A DNA stretch of 64,000 nucleotides, from positions 1,860,001 through 1,924,000 of the forward strand of contig NZ_CAWLFA010000001.1 in assembly GCF_963860125.1 (NCBI RefSeq). The letters run 5' to 3'. Each line of letters starts with the position of its first letter. Position 1 is the first letter of the stretch. The position numbers and the translations under genes were made by a program. Positions 45,561 to 53,447 of the stretch are shown in pieces. The DNA comes from Picosynechococcus sp. PCC 7002 (GTDB lineage: Bacteria > Cyanobacteriota > Cyanobacteriia > Cyanobacteriales > MRBY01). The notes under the pieces were generated by a model, which worked only from the letters and a program-made list of their open reading frames with translations, was not told the DNA's origin and did no database searches.

Positions 45561-45971
45561 TTAGGAAAGGATGATTTTAAATTTTTTCCGGCCCTTAATC
45601 CGGTAGATAGAAAAATCGCGGTCAATGGTGGCGACGGTGTCTAAATTTAATTTTTCTGCGAGAAGCACTAAGCAAGAATCCGCAAAATCCATGGGTAAAT
45701 CACGGTACTTTTCTGTCAGTTCCCGTAGCCGCTGAAAATCATGGTTTTCAATTTGACAAATTTCCACACCACCTCTACTAATCCATTCCAGAAAATCAAT
45801 TTGCGCATTGCGATTGAAATCTAGGAGATGGAGGGTTTCTGTGATTGAGGCAATCGTTGTGATCAGCGGCAGATTATTGTGTCTGATGAATTCCAAGGCT
45901 TTTGGATGATATTTATCCGACGCATCAAACAGGGCAATCAGCGGCCCAGAGTCAATCAGAATCTTTTTCAT
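45561..45971 (-). CDS. PIN-domain toxin (VapC-like)
   Basis: The 136-residue protein begins MKKILIDSGPLIALFDASDK, with acidic D7 and D16. It has TTIASITETLHLLDFN near residue 38 (with the conserved T-E) and DLPMDFADSCLVLLAEKL near 92, giving the PIN active-site acids, and ends in VATIDRDFSIYR. It should be a toxin RNase. Its ATG overlaps the antitoxin stop by four bases, so translation is coupled. Confidence 0.85.
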   Translation of the reverse strand: MKKILIDSGPLIALFDASDKYHPKALEFIRHNNLPLITTIASITETLHLLDFNRNAQIDFLEWISRGGVEICQIENHDFQRLRELTEKYRDLPMDFADSCLVLLAEKLNLDTVATIDRDFSIYRIKGRKKFKIILS

Positions 45972-46210
45972 GCTCGCTTCGCTTTAAGCTTTTCTTTTAG
46001 GAGCATTTTTCGACAGGAAGATAAATCATCTCTACCACTGCTATATTTTCCAAACAAATCTTTGCCAGTTTCCCAAGCACTTTGTTGGTCGAGATTGTGA
46101 ATGTATTCAACTAGGCTTTTGCGGATTAGTTCAGATTTTGTGATGCCTAAATTTTTGGCCGTATTACTAACTATTTTGTCTAGGTCTGGGTCAAGTCTTA
46201 GGGTAATCAT
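45968..46210 (-). CDS. Ribbon-helix-helix antitoxin of a PIN toxin pair
   Basis: The 80-residue protein begins MITLRLDPDLDKIVSNTAKN, followed by LGITKSELIRKSLVEYI, a typical ribbon-helix-helix DNA-binding domain (residues 1-45). A C-terminal tail of about 35 residues ending KLKAKRA would cover the toxin. The ATG at 46210 begins directly at the RHH strand; ATG at 46222 would add MVLL. The TTGTA-G-TACAA palindrome upstream may be its operator. Confidence 0.78.
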   Translation of the reverse strand: MITLRLDPDLDKIVSNTAKNLGITKSELIRKSLVEYIHNLDQQSAWETGKDLFGKYSSGRDDLSSCRKMLLKEKLKAKRA

Positions 46211-46235
46211 TAACAACACCATTGTCGTATTGCAT

Positions 46236-46246
46236 ATTGTAGTACA
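46236..46246. promoter_or_regulatory. Possible operator of the RHH/PIN toxin-antitoxin pair
   Basis: TTGTA-G-TACAA is a perfect 5-1-5 inverted repeat 26 bases upstream of the antitoxin ATG. RHH antitoxins normally bind short palindromes at their own promoter, so this fits autoregulation. Confidence 0.45.
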
Positions 46247-46347
46247 ACAAAATTGGGGGAGTGCTAATGGCTGAAAAAAAACTTTGCGATCGCCTAACCC
46301 CATCCTCTATTTTGGAAACATCAAATTTTTCTCCCCCGAACATCATC

Positions 46348-47295
46348 ATGTCGAAGGTCATTGTCACAGGCGCTGCGGGATTCATTGGCTCTAGCCTCGC
46401 AGAAACTCTCCTCCAGCAGGGGATTACAGTGGTGGGTGTTGATCAGGTGAATGACTATTACGACATAACTCTCAAGCGTAAAAATCTAGCCGCCCTCGCC
46501 CAGTACCAAAATTTCCAACTCATCGAAGCAGATATACAGCACCTCGATTGGGAAGATCTGCTGAAAGGTGTGAGTGTGGTTTACCATCAGGCAGCCCAAG
46601 CCGGGGTACGGGCCAGTTGGGGCATCGGCTTTCGGGACTATACCGAACGAAATATTAATTCCACCCAGGTAATGCTCGAAGCGGCGAAAAAGGTCGGTAC
46701 TTTAGAACGTTTTGTCTATGCGGGTACATCCTCGGTTTATGGCGATGCGGAAACCATGCCCACCCCAGAAACCATTTGTCCCCAGCCCGTTTCTCCCTAT
46801 GGCATTACAAAATTAGCGGCGGAACGGCTCTGCTGGCTTTATTTAAAAAATTACGCTGTCCCGGTCACATCCCTGCGTTACTTCACGGTGTATGGCCCCC
46901 GACAACGGCCCGATATGGCTTTCCATAAGTTTTTCCGGGCGGCAATCCTGGGTGAAACCATTGGCATTTACGGCGATGGAAAACAAACCCGTGATTTTAC
47001 CTATATCAGCGACGCAGTACAGGCGAACCTCTTAGCCGCCCAGGAACCAAAGGCGATTGGCGAAATTTTCAATATCGGCGGTGGCAGTCGGGTGATTTTA
47101 AATGATGTGCTCGATGAAATTGACCAGATCGTTGGCAAACCGATTCCACGAAACTATGGCGATCGCGCCCGGGGAGATGCCAGACATACCAGCGCCGATG
47201 TGACCAAGGCGAAAACGATTTTGGGTTATGACCCCCAGGTGAAACTCAGTGAGGGCCTGCAGCGAGAATGGGACTGGATTCAAAGTCTGTATTAG
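46348..47295 (+). CDS. NAD-dependent sugar-nucleotide epimerase/dehydratase
   Basis: The 315-residue extended short-chain dehydrogenase begins MSKVIVTGAAGFIGSSLAET, with the G-x-x-G-x-x-G NAD motif at 8-14. It has the active-site serine/threonine in VYAGTSSVYGDA near 120, the catalytic SPYGITKLAAERL (Y and K) near 145, and YGPRQRPDMAFHKFFRA near 177. It resembles UDP-glucose and UDP-glucuronate 4-epimerases; the substrate is not determined. I chose the ATG at 46348, immediately before the Rossmann strand. In-frame starts at 46261 and 46267 would add an unconserved leader. Confidence 0.86.
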   Translation: MSKVIVTGAAGFIGSSLAETLLQQGITVVGVDQVNDYYDITLKRKNLAALAQYQNFQLIEADIQHLDWEDLLKGVSVVYHQAAQAGVRASWGIGFRDYTERNINSTQVMLEAAKKVGTLERFVYAGTSSVYGDAETMPTPETICPQPVSPYGITKLAAERLCWLYLKNYAVPVTSLRYFTVYGPRQRPDMAFHKFFRAAILGETIGIYGDGKQTRDFTYISDAVQANLLAAQEPKAIGEIFNIGGGSRVILNDVLDEIDQIVGKPIPRNYGDRARGDARHTSADVTKAKTILGYDPQVKLSEGLQREWDWIQSLY

Positions 47296-47329
47296 TTTGT
47301 ATGAAAACAATCCCTGAGGCGAATTGATT

Positions 47330-47812
47330 ATGGCGCAAAATTTACCCGCTCCCCCCCAACCTTTGCCCGATAAACTTTGGGGTGAAAATTGGCGTTTTGG
47401 CAGTATCCCTGCTGGAGATTTTTGGGATTTGTTTGGCGATCGCCCGATCCCGATTTTGTCGCTGCCGGAGGAGTTGCAGCCGGTGAAATTAGGGCTAGCT
47501 TCTAATGTGCTGATTCCGGGGACGATTATTTATGGTGGCAGGCAGTCGATGCAGTTGGCCCAGTGGCTCCAAGAACAGCAACCCCAAACGGTTTTTTACC
47601 AGGAAACGGAGGCCAACCTCGCGGGCGGATTTGTCCTTACCGGGGCCGATACCCAACGGTGGGTGATCATGACTTTCCATGACCAGGCGATCGCCAGCGC
47701 CGGACAACGTTACCAACAACGGCTCCAGCAAGCCCAAGGTTTACATTTCCTTTTAGTGCAACCCGACGATTCCGATGTGACCCACACGGCCCTTTGGCTC
47801 CTGAAAGCTTAG
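47330..47812 (+). CDS. Conserved hypothetical protein
   Basis: I do not recognise a domain. The 160-residue protein starts MAQNLPAPPQPLPDKLWGEN. A compact region follows (EELQPVKLGLASNVLIPGTI, then IYGGRQSMQLAQWLQEQQP), with strands such as GFVLTGADTQRWVIMTFHD near residue 100. The composition suggests a soluble alpha/beta protein. It begins 34 bases after the epimerase on the same strand and may be cotranscribed. The ATG at 47330 is preferred to one at 47324. Confidence 0.6.
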   Translation: MAQNLPAPPQPLPDKLWGENWRFGSIPAGDFWDLFGDRPIPILSLPEELQPVKLGLASNVLIPGTIIYGGRQSMQLAQWLQEQQPQTVFYQETEANLAGGFVLTGADTQRWVIMTFHDQAIASAGQRYQQRLQQAQGLHFLLVQPDDSDVTHTALWLLKA

Positions 47813-47959
47813 TCGTTGACGCAAATTAGCCCAGATGAATTAGTCCAAATCAAAATCCCAATAAAAAGCGATCGCCACCTGAGAGGAATAGGAGAAGGGC
47901 GATCGCCGACCAATTTTTTCAGTTTTTTCAGCACTCTTGCTAGACACCTAAAGCTGGTT

Positions 47960-48124
47960 CTAGCTTTCCGTCAACTTGGTGAACAGGGTATCTTTCACCA
48001 GCATTTGCCGAAACATTTCCATTAAAAATTCTTGGGCTTGCTCCAGGCTCAGGTCTTGGGTACGGGTTTCAAAAATTTGTACCTGTAGCCTTTGTTCGAG
48101 GGTTAAGTTTGTTTCCGGGGACAT
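47960..48124 (-). CDS. nblA: Phycobilisome degradation protein NblA
   Basis: The 54-residue protein MSPETNLTLEQRLQVQIFET continues with QAQEFLMEMFRQMLVKDTLF, which is the NblA pattern of two helices (L-S-L-E-Q-A-Q-E-F-L). NblA is an adaptor that brings phycobilisomes to Clp protease during nutrient starvation. I chose the ATG at 48124 because AAGGAG lies 7 bases upstream; a longer in-frame start at 48229 would add 35 residues foreign to the family. It is divergent from cpcS with a 228-base gap. No exact NtcA box was found in that gap. Confidence 0.88.
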   Translation of the reverse strand: MSPETNLTLEQRLQVQIFETRTQDLSLEQAQEFLMEMFRQMLVKDTLFTKLTES

Positions 48125-48352
48125 GGGCAGCTCCTTGCCAATAATTCTGGCGAATATTGCGAATGTCTCTACTGCATTTAATCTAACCTCTGTCAATCGT
48201 TCTGTCAAAATTGAAACAAAAAGAAACAATGGGGCGATCGCCTATTTTCCAGGGAGCGGCCCGAAATTCGTTAAGCTGAAAGATGTTTTTAACAAACACC
48301 GATAAAACGATATTTTTGTAATCAGCCAAGACCCAGAGGACAATTTTTCGAT

Positions 48353-48949
48353 ATGCAAAGCTTTGCGGATGCCAAGGAATTTTTCCAATACAGTGCCGGA
48401 CAATGGCAGTCTCGACGCGTTACCCACCACCTCCCCTTCCGGCGAGCCGAATCCGGTGGTTCGAATATCCAAGTCGAAACCCTCGAAAAAGACGACCCCC
48501 GCATCATTGAAATTTGCCAGATGCACGACATGGACGCTAGCCTCAGCGTCGGCGGCTCCTATGTCACCTGGGCTGGCACGATGCAATGGGACAAAGACGA
48601 TGAAAACCACGAAGGCAGCACTGTTTTTGCCCTCATCCCCGATGCTGACAACCCCCGCCAAGGAAAACTGTTGCGGGAGCGCGGCTATGCGGAAATCGTC
48701 CCCGTCGCTGGTGAATATCATCTGGATCACGAAGATGGCCTCGTTCTGACCACCGAATACGAAACCATGACGATCTACGAACGGTTTTGGTTCGCCAACC
48801 CAGACCTACGCCTGCGTACCAGCACCGTAAAACGCTTTGGGGGCTTTAACACAACAACTTTTTGTATGGAAGAGCGCATCCAGACATCCCCGGTAACGGC
48901 GACTGCGGCTGCGGAAACCAATCCCCTTTACGCTATTAGCGGTTGGTAG
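48353..48949 (+). CDS. cpcS: Phycobiliprotein bilin lyase CpcS
   Basis: The 198-residue protein belongs to the CpcS/CpeS lipocalin-like lyases: DAKEFFQYSAGQWQSRRVTH near residues 6-25, HHLPFRRAESGGSNI near 25, and YERFWFANPDLRLRTSTVKR with FGGFNTTTFCMEER near 143-175, as in CpcS-I. The family attaches phycocyanobilin to Cys84 of phycobiliprotein beta subunits and allophycocyanin. It stands head-to-head with nblA, whose product starts phycobilisome destruction. Confidence 0.9.
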   Translation: MQSFADAKEFFQYSAGQWQSRRVTHHLPFRRAESGGSNIQVETLEKDDPRIIEICQMHDMDASLSVGGSYVTWAGTMQWDKDDENHEGSTVFALIPDADNPRQGKLLRERGYAEIVPVAGEYHLDHEDGLVLTTEYETMTIYERFWFANPDLRLRTSTVKRFGGFNTTTFCMEERIQTSPVTATAAAETNPLYAISGW

Positions 48950-49094
48950 TGGGGAATTTTCAGCCATTTTGCCCCACAGAGATATCCGTGTTGCTGTGGT
49001 CAAAAAGATTCCGTCTGTCCATAGGCTTTCGGGGCAAACAGTGTTAGCATAATAGACTGCAATATTTGTATTTTATTTTCTACAAAAACAGATT

Positions 49095-49364
49095 ATGGCT
49101 TTAACGCAAGAGCGTAAACAGGAACTCATGGGCGAGTATCAGGTACACGAAACTGATACTGGGTCTGCGGATCTCCAAGTGGCCTTCCTCACGGAGCGCA
49201 TTAACCAACTGACCGAACACCTCAAGGTCAACAAAAAAGACCATTCCTCCCGGCGTGGTTTGTTAAAAATGATTGGGAAACGGAAGCGCCTTTTACAATT
49301 TATTAAATCTAACGACCAAGAACGTTATCAAACCTTGATTGGTCGTCTCGGAATTCGTCGTTAA
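49095..49364 (+). CDS. rpsO: 30S ribosomal protein S15
   Basis: The 89-residue protein begins MALTQERKQELMGEYQVHET, with DTGSADLQVAFLTERINQLT and KKDHSSRRGLLKMIGKRKRL, the standard S15 sequence binding 16S rRNA helix 22. The length is exactly typical. The PAM68-like gene starts 15 bases later and is probably cotranscribed. Confidence 0.98.
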   Translation: MALTQERKQELMGEYQVHETDTGSADLQVAFLTERINQLTEHLKVNKKDHSSRRGLLKMIGKRKRLLQFIKSNDQERYQTLIGRLGIRR

Positions 49365-49379
49365 GTTTTTACCGAACCC

Positions 49380-49859
49380 ATGTCCTCTGAACCGAAGCGA
49401 GATCGGCTCCCCTTCGAGCCCAAGCAAACGAAGCAAAAGGCTCCCAAAAAGCCCCCGGCAACGGCAACAACCCAGTCTAGTTCAGGATCAAATGCGCCTA
49501 GGCGATCGCCAAAGGATGAGGCCAGTTTATCGGCGATCCCCGATGCAGTAAGCAAACGGATGATTCGCCGGATGGCCTTATTTTCTGGGATTCCCACGGC
49601 CTTGGGGATCACTTCCTTCGTGGTGTCCTACTATATTGTTTCCCGCGAACTTCTGGAGTTGCCCACCATTGCCGTGCTGCTGGTGAGCCTAGGCTGTTTC
49701 GGTTTGGGGGTTGTGGGGCTGAGCTACGGTATTCTCTCCACTTCCTGGGATGAAAATCGTCCCGGAAGTCTCTTTGGTTGGGAAGAATTTAGTCTTAACC
49801 TTGGTCGGATGGTTCAAGCCTGGCGTGCTAGTCGCCGGGAAGCCCGCAGCAAATCTTAA
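49380..49859 (+). CDS. PAM68-like photosystem II assembly protein
   Basis: The 159-residue protein has a basic, Pro/Lys-rich N-terminus and two membrane helices (ALFSGIPTALGITSFVVSYY near residue 66 and TIAVLLVSLGCFGLGVVGLS near 95). The conserved end is YGILSTSWDENRPGSLFGWE followed by LNLGRMVQAWRASR. This matches PAM68, which assists PSII assembly by helping chlorophyll reach CP47. It follows rpsO closely; linking PAM68 to a ribosomal gene is common in cyanobacteria. Confidence 0.85.
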   Translation: MSSEPKRDRLPFEPKQTKQKAPKKPPATATTQSSSGSNAPRRSPKDEASLSAIPDAVSKRMIRRMALFSGIPTALGITSFVVSYYIVSRELLELPTIAVLLVSLGCFGLGVVGLSYGILSTSWDENRPGSLFGWEEFSLNLGRMVQAWRASRREARSKS

Positions 49860-50083
49860 AGTTTCGACCCTTGGTTTTTCAGGGTTTCCGAGCTTAAATA
49901 TCACGTATGCAGCCTTGTCGGTTATCAAAATTTTCTCAGGTGAATGTGTCAAGATAAGACTGGGAGGGTGGCGATCGCCGACAACTTAGTTTTTAAGAAC
50001 GTTATCCATAAAAAACGCCCTATTACATCGTTATTCCATAAATAAAATTTCTTTTACCTGTCGTAAATCTTCGAGGAAATACC

Positions 50084-51139
50084 ATGATCGTAGTCATGAA
50101 AGTTGGCACTCCTGAAGCCGAAATCAACCGTTTAGGGAGTGAGCTTAAAGAGTTAGGCCTGACCCCCGAAAAAATTGTTGGGGCCCACAAAGTGGTCATT
50201 GGCTTAGTGGGAGATACCGCCACTTTTAACATTGAACTGATCCAAGAAATGAGCCCCTGGATCGAAAATGTACTCCGGGTCGAAAAGCCCTTTAAGCGGG
50301 TCAGTCTTGAGTACCGTCATGGTCAATACAGCGAGGTCGTTGTGCCTACTCCGAACGGGGATGTCACCTTCGGCCCCAATCATCCGGTGGTCGTCGTCGC
50401 TGGCCCTTGCTCCGTTGAAAATGAAGAAATGATCGTTGAAACCGCCCTCCGGGTCAAAGCAGCCGGGGCAAAATTCCTCCGGGGTGGGGCGTACAAGCCG
50501 AGAACTTCTCCCTATGCGTTCCAGGGCCACGGTGAAAGTGCTTTAGAATTGTTGGCGGCAGCACGGGAAGCCTCCGGTCTAGGGATTATCACAGAAGTAA
50601 TGGATACGGCGGACGTAGAAAAAATTGCTGAGGTTGCCGATGTGCTCCAAATCGGCGCGCGCAATATGCAAAACTTTGCCCTCTTGAAGAAGGTAGGAGC
50701 TCAGAATAAGCCGGTGTTGTTAAAGCGTGGGATGGCCGCCACCATCGACGACTGGTTAATGGCTGCAGAATATATTTTGGCGGAAGGAAATTCCCAGGTG
50801 ATCCTCTGTGAACGGGGCATTCGCACCTTCGATAGTAAGTACACACGCAATGTTTTGGATCTATCGGTGATTCCGGTGTTGCGCAGTTTGACCCACTTAC
50901 CGATGATGATCGATCCGAGCCACGGTACAGGGAAGTCTGAATTTGTTCTTTCCCTGGCTAAAGGGGCGATCGCCATTGGTACTGATTCGCTGATGATCGA
51001 AGTTCACCCCAACCCGAAGAAAGCCCTTTCCGATGGCCCCCAATCCTTGACCCCAGAAGCGTTCGACCAGGTGATGCAAGAACTGGCAGAGGTTGAAAAA
51101 TTAACGGGACGTGGCCAAAAGGAATTGGCAACAGTTTAA
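50084..51139 (+). CDS. aroF: 3-deoxy-7-phosphoheptulonate (DAHP) synthase, type I-beta
   Basis: The 351-residue enzyme starts the shikimate pathway by condensing PEP and erythrose 4-phosphate. Residues 1 to about 70 form a ferredoxin-like regulatory domain (MIVVMKVGTPEAEINRL), as in the Thermotoga type. The barrel follows with VVAGPCSVENEE near 105, KFLRGGAYKPRTSPYAFQGH near 127, QIGARNMQNFALLKKVG near 190 and IDPSHGTGKSEF near 273. GAGGAAATACC precedes the ATG. The 224 bases upstream contain no gene. Confidence 0.96.
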   Translation: MIVVMKVGTPEAEINRLGSELKELGLTPEKIVGAHKVVIGLVGDTATFNIELIQEMSPWIENVLRVEKPFKRVSLEYRHGQYSEVVVPTPNGDVTFGPNHPVVVVAGPCSVENEEMIVETALRVKAAGAKFLRGGAYKPRTSPYAFQGHGESALELLAAAREASGLGIITEVMDTADVEKIAEVADVLQIGARNMQNFALLKKVGAQNKPVLLKRGMAATIDDWLMAAEYILAEGNSQVILCERGIRTFDSKYTRNVLDLSVIPVLRSLTHLPMMIDPSHGTGKSEFVLSLAKGAIAIGTDSLMIEVHPNPKKALSDGPQSLTPEAFDQVMQELAEVEKLTGRGQKELATV

Positions 51140-51180
51140 GGCCCCTGTGATGGCTGGTTAATGTCAGTACCTAACGTGAT

Positions 51181-51210
51181 ATCCCTGCTACTTGGAGTGG
51201 GGATTTTTTA
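51181..51210 (+). terminator. Rho-independent terminator after aroF
   Basis: ATCCC (51181-51185) pairs with GGGAT around a 13-14-base loop and is followed by TTTTTT. It lies about 40 bases after the aroF stop. Confidence 0.65.
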
Positions 51211-51281
51211 TTTACAAGTCAAGGTTGCCGCAAAAATCTTGGCCGTTGTAGCTTAAAGGAAGGCACCGGAAGGAATTTAAG

Positions 51282-53267
51282 GTGATGGAAAAAATGGCAC
51301 AGCAAGCGGACGTTTTAATTTTAGGAGGCGGGATCATTGGTTTGGCGATCGCCGTCGAATTGCAACAACAGGGTTGTGCCGTGACAATCCTGAATCGAAA
51401 CTTTACCGAGGCTGCCTGCCATGCCGCTGCCGGAATGCTCGCCCCGGAGGCCGAAGGGTTAACAGGAACGATGCTCGAATTGGGGCGGCGATCGCGCAAT
51501 ATGTACGCCGACTGGTGCCGCAAAATTGAACAACTCAGCGGCGTCGATGTGGGTTATTTGCCCTGTGGTATTTTTGCTCCCAAATCCGTTGCACCGAGCC
51601 AAACCGTGACTGATAGCGCTTCTGTTTGGCTAGACCGCGCCCAACTGACCTACCATGAACCGGGTTTTGGTGATGGGGTGGTGGGAGCCTGGTGGCACCC
51701 CGAAGATGGCCAAGTAGACAACCGCCGTCTGAGCCAAGCCTTACTCCAAGCGGCACGGGGTCTGGGAGTGGTAATTAAAGAAGGCGTTACTGTTTTGGGT
51801 CTCCAACAAATCCAAGGACAGGTGCAAGCGGTGCAGACCGATCAAGGGCTATTCCAAGCGGGCCATTATGTTTTGGCCGCAGGTTCCTGGTCGAGTCAGA
51901 TCACGCCCCTGTCCGTTTATCCGATTAAAGGGGAAATGATGTCCCTGAGGATGCCGAATCCTGAGGCCCTCCGGCGGGTGATTTTTGGTGATAATCTGTA
52001 CCTCGTGCCGCGCACCAATGGGACCCTAATCATTGGGGCTACCGCAGAAACTGTGAAGTGGCAACCCAACAATACCCCCCAAGGGATCCAAACCCTGCTG
52101 AATAAAGCGATTCAACTGTTGCCGAAACTCAAAGATTGGGAAATCACGGAACTCTGGTGGGGTTTTCGGCCCGCAACCCCCGATGAAAAGCCGATTCTGG
52201 GGGCATCCCCTTGTGAAAATCTCACCTACGCCACGGGCCATTATCGCAATGGCATTTTATTGGCTCCCATCACGGCGAAACTCATTGGCGATCGCCTAAT
52301 CCGCAACCAAGCAGATCCCCTCCTCCAACATTTTTCTTACCAACGCTTTTTAAATAACCCAACCCATCAACCCATGCAAAACGGTCACAACAGTCAGAAT
52401 GCTCAAAACGGTTCAATGCCGAGCTTTTTTATCAGCCCCAAAACCACAACTGCAACGCCAAACCCCACGGAAACCCCTGATCAACTGGTCATTGCCGGTC
52501 GTCGCTTTACTTCCCGGTTAATGACAGGAACGGGGAAATATCCCTCAATTGCCGCAATGCAAGCAAGCGTTGAAGCCAGCGGTTGCGAAATTGTCACGGT
52601 GGCAGTGCGTCGCGTCCAAACCAAAGCCCCAGGCCACGAAGGACTTGCCGAAGCCCTCGACTGGCAAAAAATTTGGATGTTGCCTAATACGGCGGGCTGT
52701 AAAACTGCCGAGGAAGCGATCCGGGTAGCTCGTTTAGGTCGGGAAATGGCCCGTCTGTTAGGCCAAGAAGATAACAACTTTGTCAAATTAGAAGTGATCC
52801 CCGATGCCCGCTACCTACTGCCGGATCCCATCGGTACCCTCGACGCCGCAGAACAATTGGTCAAAGAAGGGTTTGCGGTGCTGCCCTATATTAATGCCGA
52901 TCCTCTGTTGGCGAAACGCTTAGAGGAAGTGGGCTGTGCCACGGTGATGCCCCTCGGTTCTCCCATTGGGTCGGGCCAGGGGATTCAAAATGAAGCCAAC
53001 ATCAAAATTATTATTGAACAGAGCAAGGTTCCCGTGGTGATTGATGCGGGGATTGGCTCCCCTAGTGAAGCGGCCTACGGGATGGAATTGGGAGCCGATG
53101 CGCTACTGGTCAATTCGGCGATCGCCCTCGCTAAAGATCCCGTACAAATGGGTCGAGCCATGGGGTTAGCCACCACTGCCGGCCGCCTCGCTCACCTAGC
53201 CGGGCGCATTCCGGTTCAACATATTGCCAGTGCCAGTTCTCCCCAAACTGGACTGGTCAGCACCTAA
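51282..53267 (+). CDS. thiO-thiG: Fused glycine oxidase ThiO - thiazole synthase ThiG
   Basis: A 661-residue bifunctional thiamine enzyme. Residues 1 to about 360 are an FAD-dependent glycine oxidase (ADVLILGGGIIGLAIAVELQ near 8; WWGFRPATPDEKPILGASP near 290) that makes the iminoglycine. After an Asn/Gln/Thr-rich linker (about 365-400) comes ThiG (about 405-650): TGTGKYPS near 420, the Schiff-base lysine in FVKLEVIPDARYLLPDP near 500, and PLGSPIGSGQGIQNEANIKI near 560. The fused form is known in cyanobacteria and would channel the unstable iminoglycine. No TPP riboswitch is evident upstream. The first Met may be residue 1 or 5. Confidence 0.95.
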   Translation: MMEKMAQQADVLILGGGIIGLAIAVELQQQGCAVTILNRNFTEAACHAAAGMLAPEAEGLTGTMLELGRRSRNMYADWCRKIEQLSGVDVGYLPCGIFAPKSVAPSQTVTDSASVWLDRAQLTYHEPGFGDGVVGAWWHPEDGQVDNRRLSQALLQAARGLGVVIKEGVTVLGLQQIQGQVQAVQTDQGLFQAGHYVLAAGSWSSQITPLSVYPIKGEMMSLRMPNPEALRRVIFGDNLYLVPRTNGTLIIGATAETVKWQPNNTPQGIQTLLNKAIQLLPKLKDWEITELWWGFRPATPDEKPILGASPCENLTYATGHYRNGILLAPITAKLIGDRLIRNQADPLLQHFSYQRFLNNPTHQPMQNGHNSQNAQNGSMPSFFISPKTTTATPNPTETPDQLVIAGRRFTSRLMTGTGKYPSIAAMQASVEASGCEIVTVAVRRVQTKAPGHEGLAEALDWQKIWMLPNTAGCKTAEEAIRVARLGREMARLLGQEDNNFVKLEVIPDARYLLPDPIGTLDAAEQLVKEGFAVLPYINADPLLAKRLEEVGCATVMPLGSPIGSGQGIQNEANIKIIIEQSKVPVVIDAGIGSPSEAAYGMELGADALLVNSAIALAKDPVQMGRAMGLATTAGRLAHLAGRIPVQHIASASSPQTGLVST

Positions 53268-53337
53268 GTTCCTCCTGTCGATTGAATGCGGCGATCGCAT
53301 CATCAATATTCTGATTTCGCAAAAGCAAGCCAGGCCC

Positions 53338-53351
53338 GTAGTTAACACTAC
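53338..53351 (+). promoter_or_regulatory. NtcA binding site of nirA
   Basis: GTA-GTTAACAC-TAC matches the NtcA consensus GTA-N8-TAC exactly. The TAN3T -10 box TACCTT begins 22 bases downstream, the spacing typical of NtcA-activated promoters. It lies about 100 bases before the nirA start. Confidence 0.9.
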
Positions 53352-53373
53352 AAAATCTCCCTGACTGAATGTT

Positions 53374-53379
53374 TACCTT
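53374..53379 (+). promoter_or_regulatory. -10 box of the NtcA-dependent nirA promoter
   Basis: TACCTT (TAN3T) is separated by 22 bases from the NtcA site, so transcription should start near 53386. Confidence 0.75.
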
Positions 53380-53447
53380 GGTCAAATCACCCTGGATATC
53401 CAGCCGACGCCCATAGCAACATCAGTATTGAAATCAGGATTAACTCC

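Noticed and set aside
48125..48352. NtcA site controlling nblA
   Set aside because: No GTA-N8-TAC match was found in the nblA-cpcS intergenic region.
51140..51281. TPP riboswitch before thiO-thiG
   Set aside because: The short upstream region lacks the conserved TPP-element sequences and is mostly occupied by the aroF terminator.
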